Shown: positions 1 through 11,539 of the stretch, piece after piece | Position numbering within the stretch: position 1 is the first letter of the stretch | Layout: every line of letters begins with the position of its first letter | Position numbers and translations under genes: made by a program | Assembly (NCBI GenBank): GCA_039602395.1 | Contig: JBCNJP010000007.1 | Span: 104,396,788 to 104,460,787, forward strand | Direction: 5' to 3' | DNA length: 64,000 nucleotides | DNA from: Deinandra increscens subsp. villosa | Taxonomy: Eukaryota > Streptophyta > Magnoliopsida > Asterales > Asteraceae | The notes under the pieces: generated by a model | What the model was told of the DNA's origin: nothing | The model's database searches: none | Seen by the model: only the letters and a program-made list of their open reading frames with translations

Positions 1-909
1 GGCATTTTACTTCCAAACACAAACGTACTTTAAAGGCGAAGATGCTTTGAAATGCTGCATTTTGTCACATATCCCGCATTTTGATATTTTTTTTGTCATG
101 TTGTTAAATGCCCCTCCAGTTATATATGCCGCCTTTTGAGGTCTATAAATAGTTGAGTACTCATTCATTTTTTTTGCAATATCCATTCGTATGAATATGA
201 ACCATTTTCAATTGTATCATCTCTGTCTAACTTATAAAGACAAATATTATCAGTTAAGATGTCCTACTTAGTCTTTATTTTCAGTGAGATTTTGTTGACG
301 ATTCTTCTTCTGATTCGGCGTTGGTTCCAGAATCAAATCGGGTAACTATTTAGTTTCTTCAACTATTTTATTTATTTATTTATCTTAAAATAGTAATGTT
401 TTATGTTTTATGTTTCTTGTGCAGTATGATGGCTTTCAATCGTCTAACAAGTCGGTTCCAGAAATTAAGGAGCGATTGTTTAATTCGAATCAGGTGAGAC
501 ATTTAATGAACTTTATTGAACATTGTAATCCTCGAAAAATAAAATCATACATTCCAGATTATTAATTATTAAAATTTCACTATTATATTAATTATTATTT
601 TTTATACAACATATAACTTTAATTCATTTCTTTACTTTTAAAGGATTTCTAAGAATTCAAAATGCTGCATTTAGGACAAGATGCGGTGTTTTAGTTACAA
701 ACAAATAAGAATCTTCGTACATGTACTTTCTGGCGTTGCTCAATATGCAGCGTTTGTACTATATGCCGCATTTTGAAGTGAAGTACATCGAATCCCTTTG
801 ACTTTGACCAGATTATACTTTTGTCTTGAGTGGTGTGGATAGAATATGGGGTGGTGTGTATAGAATGTCCGAAACTAAATTCATTAATATTAAACATAAA
901 AACAACAAA
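1..909. other. AT-rich stretch without a recognised gene
   Basis: No convincing gene. Variants of a short motif, ATGCTGCAT or TGCCGCATTTTG, recur near 50-95, 125-140, 660-690 and 745-775, which suggests an old repeat. Two short exon-like pieces lie at about 296-341 (followed by GTAACT) and 425-493 (preceded by GCAG, followed by GTGAGA); they read on in one frame (S/D-rich, then VPEIKERLF). I do not recognise the product and there is no start or remaining exons. Confidence 0.35.
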
Positions 910-2841
910 TCTACCCTACTTAATAAAGCACAATTCTCATAAGCTAAATACGCCACATGGCCTCCTAAATTTTCTTTTTCAAGAATGACACATGTCCCCC
1001 TTCATTTGTCTCCAAATGAGAGGCCCCCACCTCAATGAATGCAGTCGTTCTGCTCCTCCTTTCTTCTCCACCGGTTCATGAAACTAAGTATATGAAACAT
1101 CACCAAATCACTCGCAATTCTAGCCCTTAAAGACTTCCTCTTGTCGAATTTAATTATAGCATTAATGTGTTCAATTGGACATTCTAATCGCGGATGTTTA
1201 AGTCGTGCACCATAAATCACCATTTAAAGTCGTCGTCTGTCTCCATTCCTCACCACATCGCTCCTTGGCCGCCCTCTTCGATCGGATTTTGGATTGCTCC
1301 TCTGTGCGCGGTTTTAACTCGGGTCTTTTTCTACCCTAATATAATCGATTGTTTGATATTGTTGTTTAAGAAAATATTTGAAGATGACTGCATGAAGTTG
1401 ATCAAAATCGATGGTTTGAATTTTTTGATGGTGTTTTTATTGTTATTTCCTTTTAATCTAGGAAGAGTTTAGCAATGGAATTGTGTTATTGAGATGGGTC
1501 TAATAAGTCATACGATGGAATTAGAGGTTGTAGATAAGCTACGATGGTCTTGCTGATCAGGGTATGCAAAATTCATTAAATATATCCACTATACATTGTG
1601 AATAGAGTATTGTTTCATCTAGGGAGTGATATAATCTTTTGTATTTGAGTCCCATTAGTGTTAAACCTGCAGTTCAGTACTTCACAAACATTGACAAATG
1701 ACAATGGTTGTGTGAGCTTAAAACAAAACAAATACTATGACACACCTATAGCATTTGGTTTCTAGCAATTTTTATTTAGTAACTAATTATATGTTTCAAT
1801 GTTGGTATTGTATTGGAGCGTCATACTTTTTCTATTTTATTTCTAGCACCTAAAGTTTTCTGATTCTGTTTTATTTAAACTACTCTACCAGGTTTTGGGA
1901 TTTACAGATTACAGCTGATGTCATGTGTATTCAGAGGTGATTAATGGGTTGTTATCTTCTCTTTAGACTGTGCATTGGTAAGATTAGGTGATTGTTTCAT
2001 TTGTTGAAATATATACAGAAGGTTTGTTGGCTGTGTAAGCTGGTGTGGTATTACAGGTGCTAAGAAAATCCCATCGCTTCAGCTACATTTCTAAAGATTT
2101 GAAAACCGCATAATCCCCGTGCACTTCAAACCCCCCACCTAATCTTTATGTTTCTTATCTAATTCTTAAAATTCAAATTCATTTGTCGAAGAATATATTG
2201 CATCCAAGATAATGGAGTAGTGAACTACATTTTCATATTTGTTTCTAGGTTATAATGAATGTTTATATGTGACTACATTGCTTCATTAAAATGTTAGTAC
2301 ATGTAATTTACTGAAACGTATTGGAGTTTTAGGTTTAGAAAAGAGGAGCGGATTATGAAAAGCCTGGGCCAAAACTGGTTTGAAAGCAGTTAGCCAGTTC
2401 TTGGGGTTCACCAGGTCCACTGGAACCGGTTCCACCAAGGAAACGGAACATGTTTGGAACCGATGCAATATCAAAAACCGGTTCCAATCGGTTCCAGTAT
2501 ATAAGTTTTTATATAGTAGTTCAAATACATTACATTGATGTATAAATACATAAATAAAAACTTAAAAACATAACCGGTTCTTGAGGCTTCGGCTAGTAAC
2601 CGGTTCCGGGTAGGAACCGATTTTGGAAGAAAAAAAACTAAGAACCAGGTTTGGTACAACCGTTTTGAAGGGTATACTATCCCGTTTCACTGTAGCACCG
2701 GGTAGGAATCGGTTAGGTTCCGGTTCGATTCCATGGAACTAGCTCCAATTCTGGGTTCAAATTGGTCAAGCTATATCGCCAGTTACGTTCTAATTTAGAA
2801 TTACTTGTACGCCCCGTGTGAACCACCGGTTACAAACCTAG
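910..2841 (+). mobile_element. Candidate non-autonomous Helitron
   Basis: The 5' end starts TCTACCCTACTTAATAAAG and is soon followed by GCCACATGG, typical of plant Helitron 5' ends. The 3' end has an imperfect GC-rich hairpin (CCCCGTGTG...CCACCGG), then ACAAAC and CTAG at 2838-2841. The base before is A and the base after is T, the expected A/T insertion site. No Rep or helicase coding remains, so it would move only in trans. Its interior carries an ACCGGTTCC-rich block (2380-2760). The weak hairpin is the main doubt. Confidence 0.55.
2380..2760. repeat. ACCGGTTCC-rich subterminal-type repeat block
   Basis: AACCGGTTCC, CGGTTCCAATCGG and their reverse complements occur many times on both strands here. 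The same motif appears at 10777-10890, where it follows a hAT-like end (TAGAGGTGCAC), and at about 3018-3055 before GCACCCCTA. Clustered inverted short motifs near element ends are typical hAT subterminal transposase-binding repeats. I infer a hAT-derived fragment and could not find paired ends or a target duplication. Confidence 0.4.
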
Positions 2842-3720
2842 TCGTATAAATAAACTAAGAAAACATGCGACTACGTACGTTACGAATTAGAAATAAAACA
2901 CACGATTACGATACGAAATAATCCGGGCTAAACGTGTCTTGTTCATGCCAACTGCCAATATATACACTAATTTCAGGCCCATTTTGGGTTCAACTTCGTG
3001 CCAAATTTCATGGTTCTTATCCGGTTGGAACCGCAACCACAATCCGGTCAGCACCCCTATGCGCAGGAACCAAAAGACATTAAAATATTTGGGTCTAATA
3101 CACGAATCCTTACCCTCGCCTTTCTTTCAATCATTCTTGAGCTTAGAAGATGGTAACAAAACATATTATAATCTTCTCCTAGTTACTTATAAAACCAAGC
3201 TTTTAGGCCATTCCGTTTTCTACTAACCAGACTTGTGGTTAGAAAACCTTCACTAAATAGTAAATACATGCATGACTAACCAGTAACCACCTAAGATCCT
3301 GCCAGAAAAGTAACACTCAGAAGCTGGCCCAGAATGAGTGTTTACACGATAGGAACTGCCGTTTTTAGTCGATATGCAAAACTTGAGTTAGTGGCTTAGT
3401 GCATCAGATAGGAAATGAATATTAATTAGCCCTAGAAGCAACAAGAAATGTATCACATAAGACTTGCAGTTAGTGCATCAGATAGGAAATGCATTATAAA
3501 ACCAAAAAAAAATCTTTAACCCTAAAAATCCATTACCGAAAAACTCGCATAACCCACCCCCTTAACTCTACTAACCAACCGAAATCGGGTAAAACACAGC
3601 GTGCGCAAATTAACATCCTATTTCTAGGAGATTGAGTGAGCATAATACCAATCTTATGTGTATCAGAAGCCAATGAAAACTGAGGGGAAGTACTGATTAC
3701 TTACTGATTACCCCTCAGTG
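2842..3720. other. Intergenic, upstream of the subtilase
   Basis: No gene seen. A short direct repeat, TTAGTGCATCAGATAGGAAATG, occurs at about 3397 and 3472 in slightly different forms. The right part is the presumed subtilase promoter. Confidence 0.4.
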
Positions 3721-3721
3721 T

Positions 3722-3731
3722 GGTATATAAA
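3722..3731 (+). promoter_or_regulatory. TATA box of the subtilase gene
   Basis: TATATAAATA lies about 100 bp upstream of the subtilase ATG at 3827, leaving a 5' leader of about 70 nt. Position and sequence fit a plant core promoter; the transcription start is not shown. Confidence 0.55.
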
Positions 3732-3826
3732 TACACATTATGAGTAGCTCTTGAGATACATCCTCACCTCAAAATCCTCCATCACATATCATAAGCTAGT
3801 TTAGCAGTGGTGGTGACCCATACAAA

Positions 3827-5851
3827 ATGTTGCCAACATTTGGTGTAGTGTTACTTCTCACCTGCACGACCATATTCAATGTTTTTCCAACCAAAGCTGA
3901 TGAGCTCAAAACCTACATCGTTCACTTAAGTTTACCCGAAAGCCAAGACTTTTCTGAGCCGCATGAGATCGAAGAATGGTATAACTCGTTCCTGTCCAAA
4001 GTTTCTCCCAGCTCAAACGAGAAACTAAAGATGGTGTTCGCGTATCGCCATGTGCTTACTGGGTTTGCTGCTAAAATGTCAGTAGATCAAGTAAAGATTC
4101 TCAAGAACTTGACTGGAGTTGAATCTGTGATGCCTGATGGTGTGTATCAGCTACACACAACTCGCTCACCTCGCTTTCTGGGCTTGCGCCAAGGTTCGGG
4201 TTTGTGGAAAGCCTCAAACTTAGGGAAAGGGGTCATAATAGGGGTAATAGACGGTGGAATTACTCCCGGACATCCTTCATTTAACGACAATGGTGTCCTT
4301 GCTCCACCATCAAAATGGAAAGGTCAGTGTGAGGTGGCAGGGTGTAATAACAAACTCATCGGCATACGAAACTTTGTTGACGGAAGTACTCCGATAGATA
4401 CCGATGGCCATGGGACACACACTGCAAGTACCGCAGCAGGGAATTTCGTAGACAATGCAAATGTATTTGGCATGGCGAATGGCACAGCGAGTGGAGTGGC
4501 ACCACTAGCACACTTATCCGTATATAAAGCATGTGGACTCGATGATTGTTCGTCCAGTGCCATCTTAGCAGGCATGGATGCAGCTATTGAAGACGGTGTT
4601 GATGTGATGTCACTTTCGCTCGGTACACGATTTCCACATCCCTTTCATAAAGACCCTGTCACCATAGGCTCATTCAGTGCCACACAGAAAGGGGTCTTCG
4701 TGAGTTTTTCAGGAGGTAACGGTGGGCCTGAGAATACATCGACAACAAATAACGCCCCATGGACCCTTACAGTCGGGGCTACTACCATCGATAGAAGAAT
4801 AAGAACTAGTGTGCTTCTCGGAAACAAGAAGGTACTTGATGGTGAATCGTTATACCAGCCAAAGGATTTCGATCATAAGCTTCGGCCTCTTGTTTACCCC
4901 GGCAAAGATGGTGATGAGTTTGCAGCATCGTGCAAATCACTGGACAGCTTTGATGTCAAGGGGAAGGTAGTCTTATGCGATGCGGGTTATGTTGACCCTG
5001 TCGAAATGGGCCAGTTAGTGAAGGATGCTGGAGGAGCTGCCATGATTATGGCTAATGATATTATCTCGGGAGAGAGTATATCTGCAGAGGCTCATGTTCT
5101 TCCAGCATCATATGTTGGTTACAAGGAAGGTGTTGAGATTAAAAAGTACTTAAATTCAACTTCTTCGCCAGTTGCCACTATCCTTTTCCGTGGAACGGTA
5201 CTTGGGTTAAAAACAGACCCACAGGTGTCGTCTTTCTCTTCAAGAGGGCCTAACTTTGCAAGTCCTGGGATCCTAAAGCCAGACATTGTTGGACCCGGTG
5301 TCGACATTCTTGCAGCTTGGCCAGACAATATTGTTGACAACCAGACAGGAACCAAAGCGACATTTCAGATAGACAGTGGCACATCAATGTCCTGTCCGCA
5401 TCTTGCAGGTATAGCAGCACTGCTCAAAAGCGCACACCCAGAATGGTCTCCTGCTGCTATTAAGTCTGCAATAATGACCACAGGGAGTCAAGTGAATCGA
5501 GATGGACATGCCATTATGGACGAAAGAGAGCTCCCTGCAGACGTGTTTGCCCTTGGCGCAGGTCATGTAAACCCGCCAAAAGCACACGAGCCAGGGATTG
5601 TTTTTGACATCCAACCTGACGACTACATTCCGTATCTTTGTGGATCAGGCTATACAGCCAAACAAGTTCAACTATTCGTCAAAAAGAAAGTTAATTGCTC
5701 GAAAACCATACCTGAAGCCCAGCTGAACTATCCTTCTTTTGCGGTATCTCTGAAAAGAGTGATACCAAAACATACTCAAGAACCATCACAAATGTTGGTA
5801 TGCCAAACTCAACTTACACTATCAGAGATATGTCCGCGCCGCAGGGTGTAA
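3827..5851 (+). CDS. Subtilisin-like serine protease (SBT family), frameshifted and truncated
   Basis: Secreted plant subtilase without introns. A hydrophobic signal peptide (1-25) is followed by an I9 propeptide (about 28-111) starting TYIVHL. The S8 catalytic residues are present: Asp142 in GVIDGG (usually DTG), His195 in DGHGTH, Asn298 in SGGNGGP, Ser520 in SGTSMSCPH. A PA insert lies at about 350-445. The family is usually 740-780 residues. Here the frame shifts near 5757-5760, just after SLKR, and the last 30 residues before the stop are out of frame. The other frame from about 5759 restores fibronectin-III-like sequence (TYSRTITNVG, HQKLT) up to 5913, where the Helitron begins and the rest of the domain is missing. 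So the protease core is intact and the C-terminal domain is lost. Probably a recent pseudogene; a base-calling error could explain the frameshift but not the missing end. Confidence 0.85.
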   Translation: MLPTFGVVLLLTCTTIFNVFPTKADELKTYIVHLSLPESQDFSEPHEIEEWYNSFLSKVSPSSNEKLKMVFAYRHVLTGFAAKMSVDQVKILKNLTGVESVMPDGVYQLHTTRSPRFLGLRQGSGLWKASNLGKGVIIGVIDGGITPGHPSFNDNGVLAPPSKWKGQCEVAGCNNKLIGIRNFVDGSTPIDTDGHGTHTASTAAGNFVDNANVFGMANGTASGVAPLAHLSVYKACGLDDCSSSAILAGMDAAIEDGVDVMSLSLGTRFPHPFHKDPVTIGSFSATQKGVFVSFSGGNGGPENTSTTNNAPWTLTVGATTIDRRIRTSVLLGNKKVLDGESLYQPKDFDHKLRPLVYPGKDGDEFAASCKSLDSFDVKGKVVLCDAGYVDPVEMGQLVKDAGGAAMIMANDIISGESISAEAHVLPASYVGYKEGVEIKKYLNSTSSPVATILFRGTVLGLKTDPQVSSFSSRGPNFASPGILKPDIVGPGVDILAAWPDNIVDNQTGTKATFQIDSGTSMSCPHLAGIAALLKSAHPEWSPAAIKSAIMTTGSQVNRDGHAIMDERELPADVFALGAGHVNPPKAHEPGIVFDIQPDDYIPYLCGSGYTAKQVQLFVKKKVNCSKTIPEAQLNYPSFAVSLKRVIPKHTQEPSQMLVCQTQLTLSEICPRRRV

Positions 5852-5913
5852 GCATTCGGTTCGGCCTTCCTTCTCAAGTGCTCAGCTTCACATCAGTTCA
5901 CCAAAAGTTAACA

Positions 5914-8908
5914 TCTTACCTAACTATTAAACAAAACCTATCAAGTCTATTTGGCACTCATTCAAGTTGTCCACATGTACACTTGCCTACGTGTCACTCC
6001 CTTACTAATTAAAAATCTTATGTGTCATTTTGTTGCTTTTTCTAATTAAAAAAATCCAGTAAAAAGTAAAATAACGCGCGGATCTTTTAGGATTCTTTTT
6101 GGTATCCGTTTTGTTTTAACCCGGATATATAAATCCTCAAAATATCAACGCCGTTTCATTTGTTTTGGAACGATTAGGGTTTCATCGTGGGAAAATCTCT
6201 CTCGCCACCGCTGCATCGCCAAATCTCCTTCGATCGGATCTTCCACACCGTAAGTATCGTAGTTCAAATCTGTTTCTCTCGCCGTAGGAGCATCACGATG
6301 CAGATATCGATCGGATCTTTAACATCGTAAGTATCTTACTCCAAAATCAATGTACAAATTTGTCTTATTTTCATATTGTGGTAACAGACGTTGTTAATTT
6401 TTATCACAAGTTACTTTACTATGTTTATCTGCGATGGTAATCGAATTTGGTTTTTGATTTATAGCGGTGAATCGTCGGGAAGTGGTCAATTTTGAGTTTT
6501 TTATTAGCGTTTTAGTCGAATTCCGTATGTAAATGAAGCATGTCATCGTTAATTCATTTGAATTGAAGGTAGTAAACTAAAACGAAACCCTTTCACCTTT
6601 TTCTGCAAAGGAGGTATTTTTAATTTAATTTTTCCTGATTTTATCTCTCCTTAGCATTCTTCCTATTTAGGGTAATTTCTTTTGTTCTTCAGTATATAGA
6701 TTATTAGGTGCATATGGGATTGTTTGTTCTTTGGTTAACCGTGAAACAAATGAAAAAATAGCAATTAAAAAAATACACAATGCGTTTTGAAGTGTGGTAT
6801 GCGTTCATTTGTTAGTCCACCTGCATTGTTCCTTTTGTTTGCCTGCATGTTCTCTGTTCATGCCCACCAGGTGTTTGTTTTAATGCTTAAGTCTTAAAAT
6901 TGTTTTGTGAATGTAGGCTTTTAGGCCTTTTAGTTGAGCAAGCTGATTTGTGTATCATTGCCCCTCAATATCTGTTCTTATTACGTGTTTTGAGCTGCTT
7001 TTTTCATAAACCTGTTCTATATTAAGTTTCTGTACCGAAATTTTCTTAAAAAGGCAAAAAACCGATTATTTTATATTCATATTTCTATTAAGATGTTCAT
7101 GGGAATATGCTGATGTAAACAAAAATGCAACAACTTGTGTGTTATCTTAGAGTTAAATTTTAATGTGTTGTGATTGATGTTGTTATCTTTACTGTTGCTA
7201 ATTATTTTTTTCTTGCAGCCAAGTAGCAGTGTAGCCCCTTATCGGTTCTTCTTTGTTTTGATGTTGTAAGTAATGTATTTTAAAACCTATTCTCTTCTCA
7301 AATTGTTATAACTAAATGGTAGTTTAGATATAGTGGAAGGTTGAACCTATAAACTAATTGATTTTGCAAGAACTGTTATGAATTTAAACTATAGGGCTTC
7401 TGATTGCTGATCTTGGGAAAGGCATATGAAGTGTCTCCACTAAGGTATGTTTTAAACTGTGCATCTCAAGATGAGTGGGCGTTTTGATATTCTTTTTATA
7501 CGTGTGTGTCTTTCTACTCACTATCGATGAGCGGGTGTTTTGATATTCGTTTGACAATTATAAACTTTTAAGTGTATTGTTAATAGTAATATTGTTAATA
7601 GTTTCAAAATAAACTTTTAAGTGTATTTAAGAATGAAGAAAGTTTAAAATAATTAATTTTATAGTTCAATGACAAATTTATTTATTTAAATAACTTTTAA
7701 GCGCATTTAAGAGCGTTGTATTTAGTGTGTAATTTTTTTTTTGAACGGCGAATGACACTAAAAACACGACACTTTAGCAAGACACTAGAGGCCGGAAAAA
7801 AACAAAAGCATTACAAAGCAAAATAGTACCAATCCTTCCAACATAATGATCGGTCACTACAACGGTTAGCATACCATAAAAAAACTTCAACTTTTAATCT
7901 TCAACAAAACCTGGTGAACTGAAAATAAATATAATATTTAAATAATGTTTATGAAATGTTAATATCTTAAATCATTATAATAAATGTTTAAAAATTACTA
8001 ATTAGTAATTAATGGTTAACTTATAATTGACAATTAAATTTTAAAATAATTGATCAATAACTTAATGTTTAAACGTCTTTTTTTTATTTTATAAAATAAC
8101 AATTAAAAATCTCTAATTATTAAATATACAATTTCAACTTATAGAGTTATGCAATATATTATATTTTAATTCAAATAATATATTTTATTTAATATACTTT
8201 AATATATTATATTATAGACTTTATAATTTCTTTTTATTTATTTATTTATTTTTTGTTTCTATCTGAACGCAACGAGTTTAACAAAGAAACTGGTTATGTA
8301 TAGGTAAACTTTTAAATGTTAAATATGAGTTGGCCATAATTTTATAAATAGTTTTGGTCGTTACATGTTTTTTAAAGTTGGTTGTGTAATTTTTCAAATG
8401 TTAAATATATGTTGACATATATAAGAAAAGTTGTCATAATATATAAAATATTGATTTCAATCAGATTATTACTTCAGGACTTTTATTCCTACACTTTCAT
8501 TGGTTCCAACAAATAAAAGAATTGTTTTTCGGTTTTCGGTTTCGGAGATGACAGTTTCCTATCTCTGTTTGTTTTGCAATGACCATAAACAAAAGACAAT
8601 GTCAGTCTCTTTCAATAGTTGGATTGTACTTGAAAGATCTCATCTTCTCTCATGGTCAATTATATGTTGCTTTATCAAGGGTGAAGAGCAAGAAGGGTTT
8701 GAAGATCTTGATTTTGGATAAAGACGGTCGTCCAACCAATGTAACAAGAAATATAGTCTATAAATCTATCTTCTCTAATTTGTAATTGTTATTGATTTTT
8801 TTTACTATTATTGAATATTGTTCTACCGATATAATTTTTTTGGATAATATATATATCTATATTTTTTTTACGTTTCAACCCCGGGTATTTACCCGGGTAA
8901 GTGGCTAG
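5914..8908 (+). mobile_element. Helitron with helicase remnant
   Basis: The 5' end is TCTTACCTAACTATTAAAC, followed by CTACGTGTC. The 3' end is a perfect hairpin CCCGGGTA-TT-TACCCGGG (8880-8897), then AGTGG and CTAG (8905-8908). Flanking bases are A (5913) and T (8909). Just inside the 3' end (8579-8785) is the C-terminus of a PIF1-type helicase, where an autonomous Helitron would end its RepHel gene. Most of RepHel is gone, and the middle (7900-8450) is very AT-rich. It sits at the point where the subtilase reading stops. Confidence 0.8.
8579..8785 (+). pseudogene. PIF1/Helitron helicase C-terminal fragment
   Basis: The reading contains GLYLKDLIFSHGQLYVALSR followed by VKSKKGLKILI, the last conserved helicase block (HGQLYVALSRV) of PIF1-like and Helitron helicases. 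Walker A/B motifs and everything upstream are missing. It ends about 120 bp before the Helitron 3' terminus, so it belongs to that element and is not a host helicase. Confidence 0.8.
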
Positions 8909-9016
8909 TTCAATATAATATTTAGCCTCATCGTCTAACCACCTCTTCATGTCCGTAATCTTTTCCTAAAAAAACTACAATAACTAGTACAAAATGAACA
9001 CTCACAGCCACCAGCC

Positions 9017-9306
9017 TTAGTTGCCTAGACCAATACAATCACTTCTGTCTGTGTCTTGTGACTCGCTCAGTTTGACTACATCCATGCCCTCAAGAATTTG
9101 CCCGAACACAACATGCCTCTGATCCAACCACACACACAATTATGTAGCCTATTAATACCAATTTTAAAACCATAAATGTGTTCTCATATAATCTACAGCA
9201 GTCAGCATGAATGTGGTTACCTTGACAGTACATATGAAGAATTCACTTCCATTAGTATTGGGTCCTGCATTGGCCATGCTAACAATTCCGGGTCCAGTAT
9301 GTGTTA
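9017..9306 (-). pseudogene. Cyclophilin (peptidyl-prolyl isomerase) remnant, two exons
   Basis: Exon-like block 9306-9221 encodes HTGPGIVSMANAGPNTNGSE plus FFICTVK, ending at a proper GT donor. A second block ending at a stop at 9017-9019 encodes WLDQRHVVFGQILEGMDVV plus KLSESQDTDRS. These are the hallmark cyclophilin active-site strands, closest in style to chloroplast cyclophilins such as CYP20-2/CYP20-3. The acceptor before WLD is not canonical. The usual C-terminal strand and GELP ending are replaced by DCIGLGN and a stop, and I cannot find the N-terminal exons upstream (to about 10.7 kb). I call it a broken copy; a divergent live gene is less likely. Confidence 0.65.
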
Positions 9307-9309
9307 CTG

Positions 9310-10776
9310 CAATGTGTCAACGTTAATATGAGTTCGGGAACAAGACAACTGAAACGAACTCTACAACCATAACTAGTTTTATTAAACCCATCCTGTTGCC
9401 GGGTTCTGAATGTCATAAGCGAAAGGATCAAAGCACCCAACCGTTAAACATCTTAAAGCAGCATAGAAACGTGTATAACCCAGTGTTTGAGTTAGTAATC
9501 GTGTTATAGGCTAGAATCTTGATGCTTAACCATTAGGGCCTAGTTGGAGCCAAGTAAAACATGTACCAGATTCATGCACCTCTAGATCGGGCTTTTTTAT
9601 TCTTGTTGGGATTGCCCCAAGATTGTCATCACATCAATAAACCAAACTTGCAAGAAATGAAACACATTCTATGTCATTAATCAAACAAAAATGGGACTGA
9701 ATATATAAAAAAGCAACTTTAAGAAACATCTATAGAAAGAACCTGGTGGTTATAGAGGTTGTCATTCATCCAAAGACCATGAAAAAACCATCTATCCAAA
9801 CCCAGGATTATGACACTGAGCAGCTACTTCTTTCTTCCTTAAATGATCTCCTTTCACTATCACAGGTATCAAATGTATGAGAGTCCAAAACTTGAATAAA
9901 ACCAACACTTATTTCTCAATGGTTTTTCTAGATGTTTACAAAGAATCAAATTTCCAGAATTTATATATATTAAGTGAGCTATTAGTTTCACCAAACACTC
10001 CAAAACCGATTATCATATCGCATCATATCCAAATCGCACCCATAAAACAAAGAATATTCAAAGGTTTTTTATCAGCAGGATCAGAGTCCTAATATGACAA
10101 ACTACAAGTATAAGAAAACATATGTTTAGATGTTCATAAACCAATAAATCAAATATTACCCACATTGATCGTGTGAACTCAAAATCATCAATCCTATATT
10201 TTGTGAGTTTAGGGCTAGAAAGTAGTGAGTTTGAGGCTGCTAGAAAAAAAAGGAGAAAACCAAATAGAAAAAAGAAAAAACATACCTTGTGAAGTTTAAT
10301 TTCACATGAATGCTAAATAAATACTGTACTACAAAATTAATGAATTCGCAGCCATCATCATCTGAAATGAAATAAAGATGGTAGAACTTGGAAGTGTTAA
10401 CATGAGGGAAGCTCCGAATTCCACTACTCATGTTAGTCACTCTCCGAATTTATGATAAAATGAAAAACACACATGAGGTTTTGTGTGTTGCATTTTAGGG
10501 TTTGTTTATGCACGATAAGCATCGGGAAGTTGGAGGAAGAGCAGTTACCGGCGGAAATGATTTATGTGCCGATTCTCGTGCCTTAAAACGCTTAATCACA
10601 GCTGCCGTAAACGACAATTGAGAATGCCGATTCATCCAATCATACCAATCGGCTGCGTCATCATCATCATCCAGATAGAACGAAGATGCAATCATTAACC
10701 GTTCAAAATCTGGGATCTTATAGAAATCAAAATAGTGATTAGCTTAGAGCAATCCAAACGCTCAGGCCAGAATAAT
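9310..10776 (-). other. Unresolved stretch, possible degraded exons
   Basis: Two minus-strand open stretches could be exons but I do not recognise them: 10495-10695, with an acidic DDDDDAADWYDWMN segment, and a short piece near 9598-9635 reading NLGAIPTRIKKPDLEVHE. They lie upstream of the cyclophilin remnant on the same strand, but nothing cyclophilin-like is visible in them. No full gene model is supported. Confidence 0.25.
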
Positions 10777-11539
10777 TAGAGGTGCACAAAATAACCGATT
10801 CCGGGACCGGTTTGGAACCTTGGAATCGATAGGAACCGAACCGATTCTTACTTTTCGAGCTAGGAACCGAGGAGGACCGGTTTTTTCAAGAACCGATCCT
10901 AGAGGGGGGGCCTTTGTTGTGCTCCGCAGGGGCGATCGTCTCTGCGGCTTTTTCGTCCAGTAGTGATAATTTTAACGGTTTTTTTTTAAAACTTTTATAT
11001 ATATTGAGAACTGTCCACTTTGATTACCGCCCCATGACTTATCGTCTCCGCAAAATTTTAGATAAAGCTTCGCCACTAGAAACTGGTTCCGTCGAGGACT
11101 TTTACTAGCGGTTGTAAAAGGCTTTATAGCCGTTAGACTCAACTTTTTGATTTTTTTTTGTATTTTTGGTCCCCCTATGCCCCTTTAAGTTAGTATAAAT
11201 ACTAGTGTAATGTTATAGGTTGATTACAACATTTCAAAACTCAAATACTCTCTTAAAAACGTTTTTAAAAAAAAGTTCATTTACAATCTCGTTTCTCATT
11301 AATCGTCGCCAACCAAAGTGAAGCATCTGTTGCGCAAAATGTATCCTCAAGCAATGTTATTGTAAGGATATTAGAAACAAATAGAAACCCGGAAGTGTGG
11401 GCACATTTCGACTTATGCGAAATGTCGAACGGTGGTGAAAGGACTCGTTGTCATGCTTGCGGGGCACTTCTTGAGGCGGGTGCAAACTCTAGTTTGAAAA
11501 GGCATTTAAACAAATCTTGCAACGTTTGGAATTCCTGTT
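10777..11539 (+). mobile_element. hAT transposon remnant, left end
   Basis: It starts TAGAGGTGCACAAAATAACC, a hAT-like terminal sequence, followed by ACCGG/GAACCG-rich subterminal DNA and then a coding stretch with a BED zinc finger. No catalytic transposase region is found and the right terminus is missing. Another element (11540-12836) interrupts it just after the zinc finger. Confidence 0.55.
11391..11539 (+). pseudogene. BED-type zinc finger of a hAT transposase, fragment
   Basis: The reading gives EVWAHFDLCEMSNGGERTRC, then HACGALLEAGANSSLKRHLN and KSC, with the Cys-x2-Cys...His-x4-Cys pattern of a BED finger and the W-x-H-F start usual in plant hAT transposases. BED fingers bind the transposon ends. 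The reading stops a few codons later, where the next element begins; the RNase-H-like core and dimerisation domain are absent. Confidence 0.7.
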
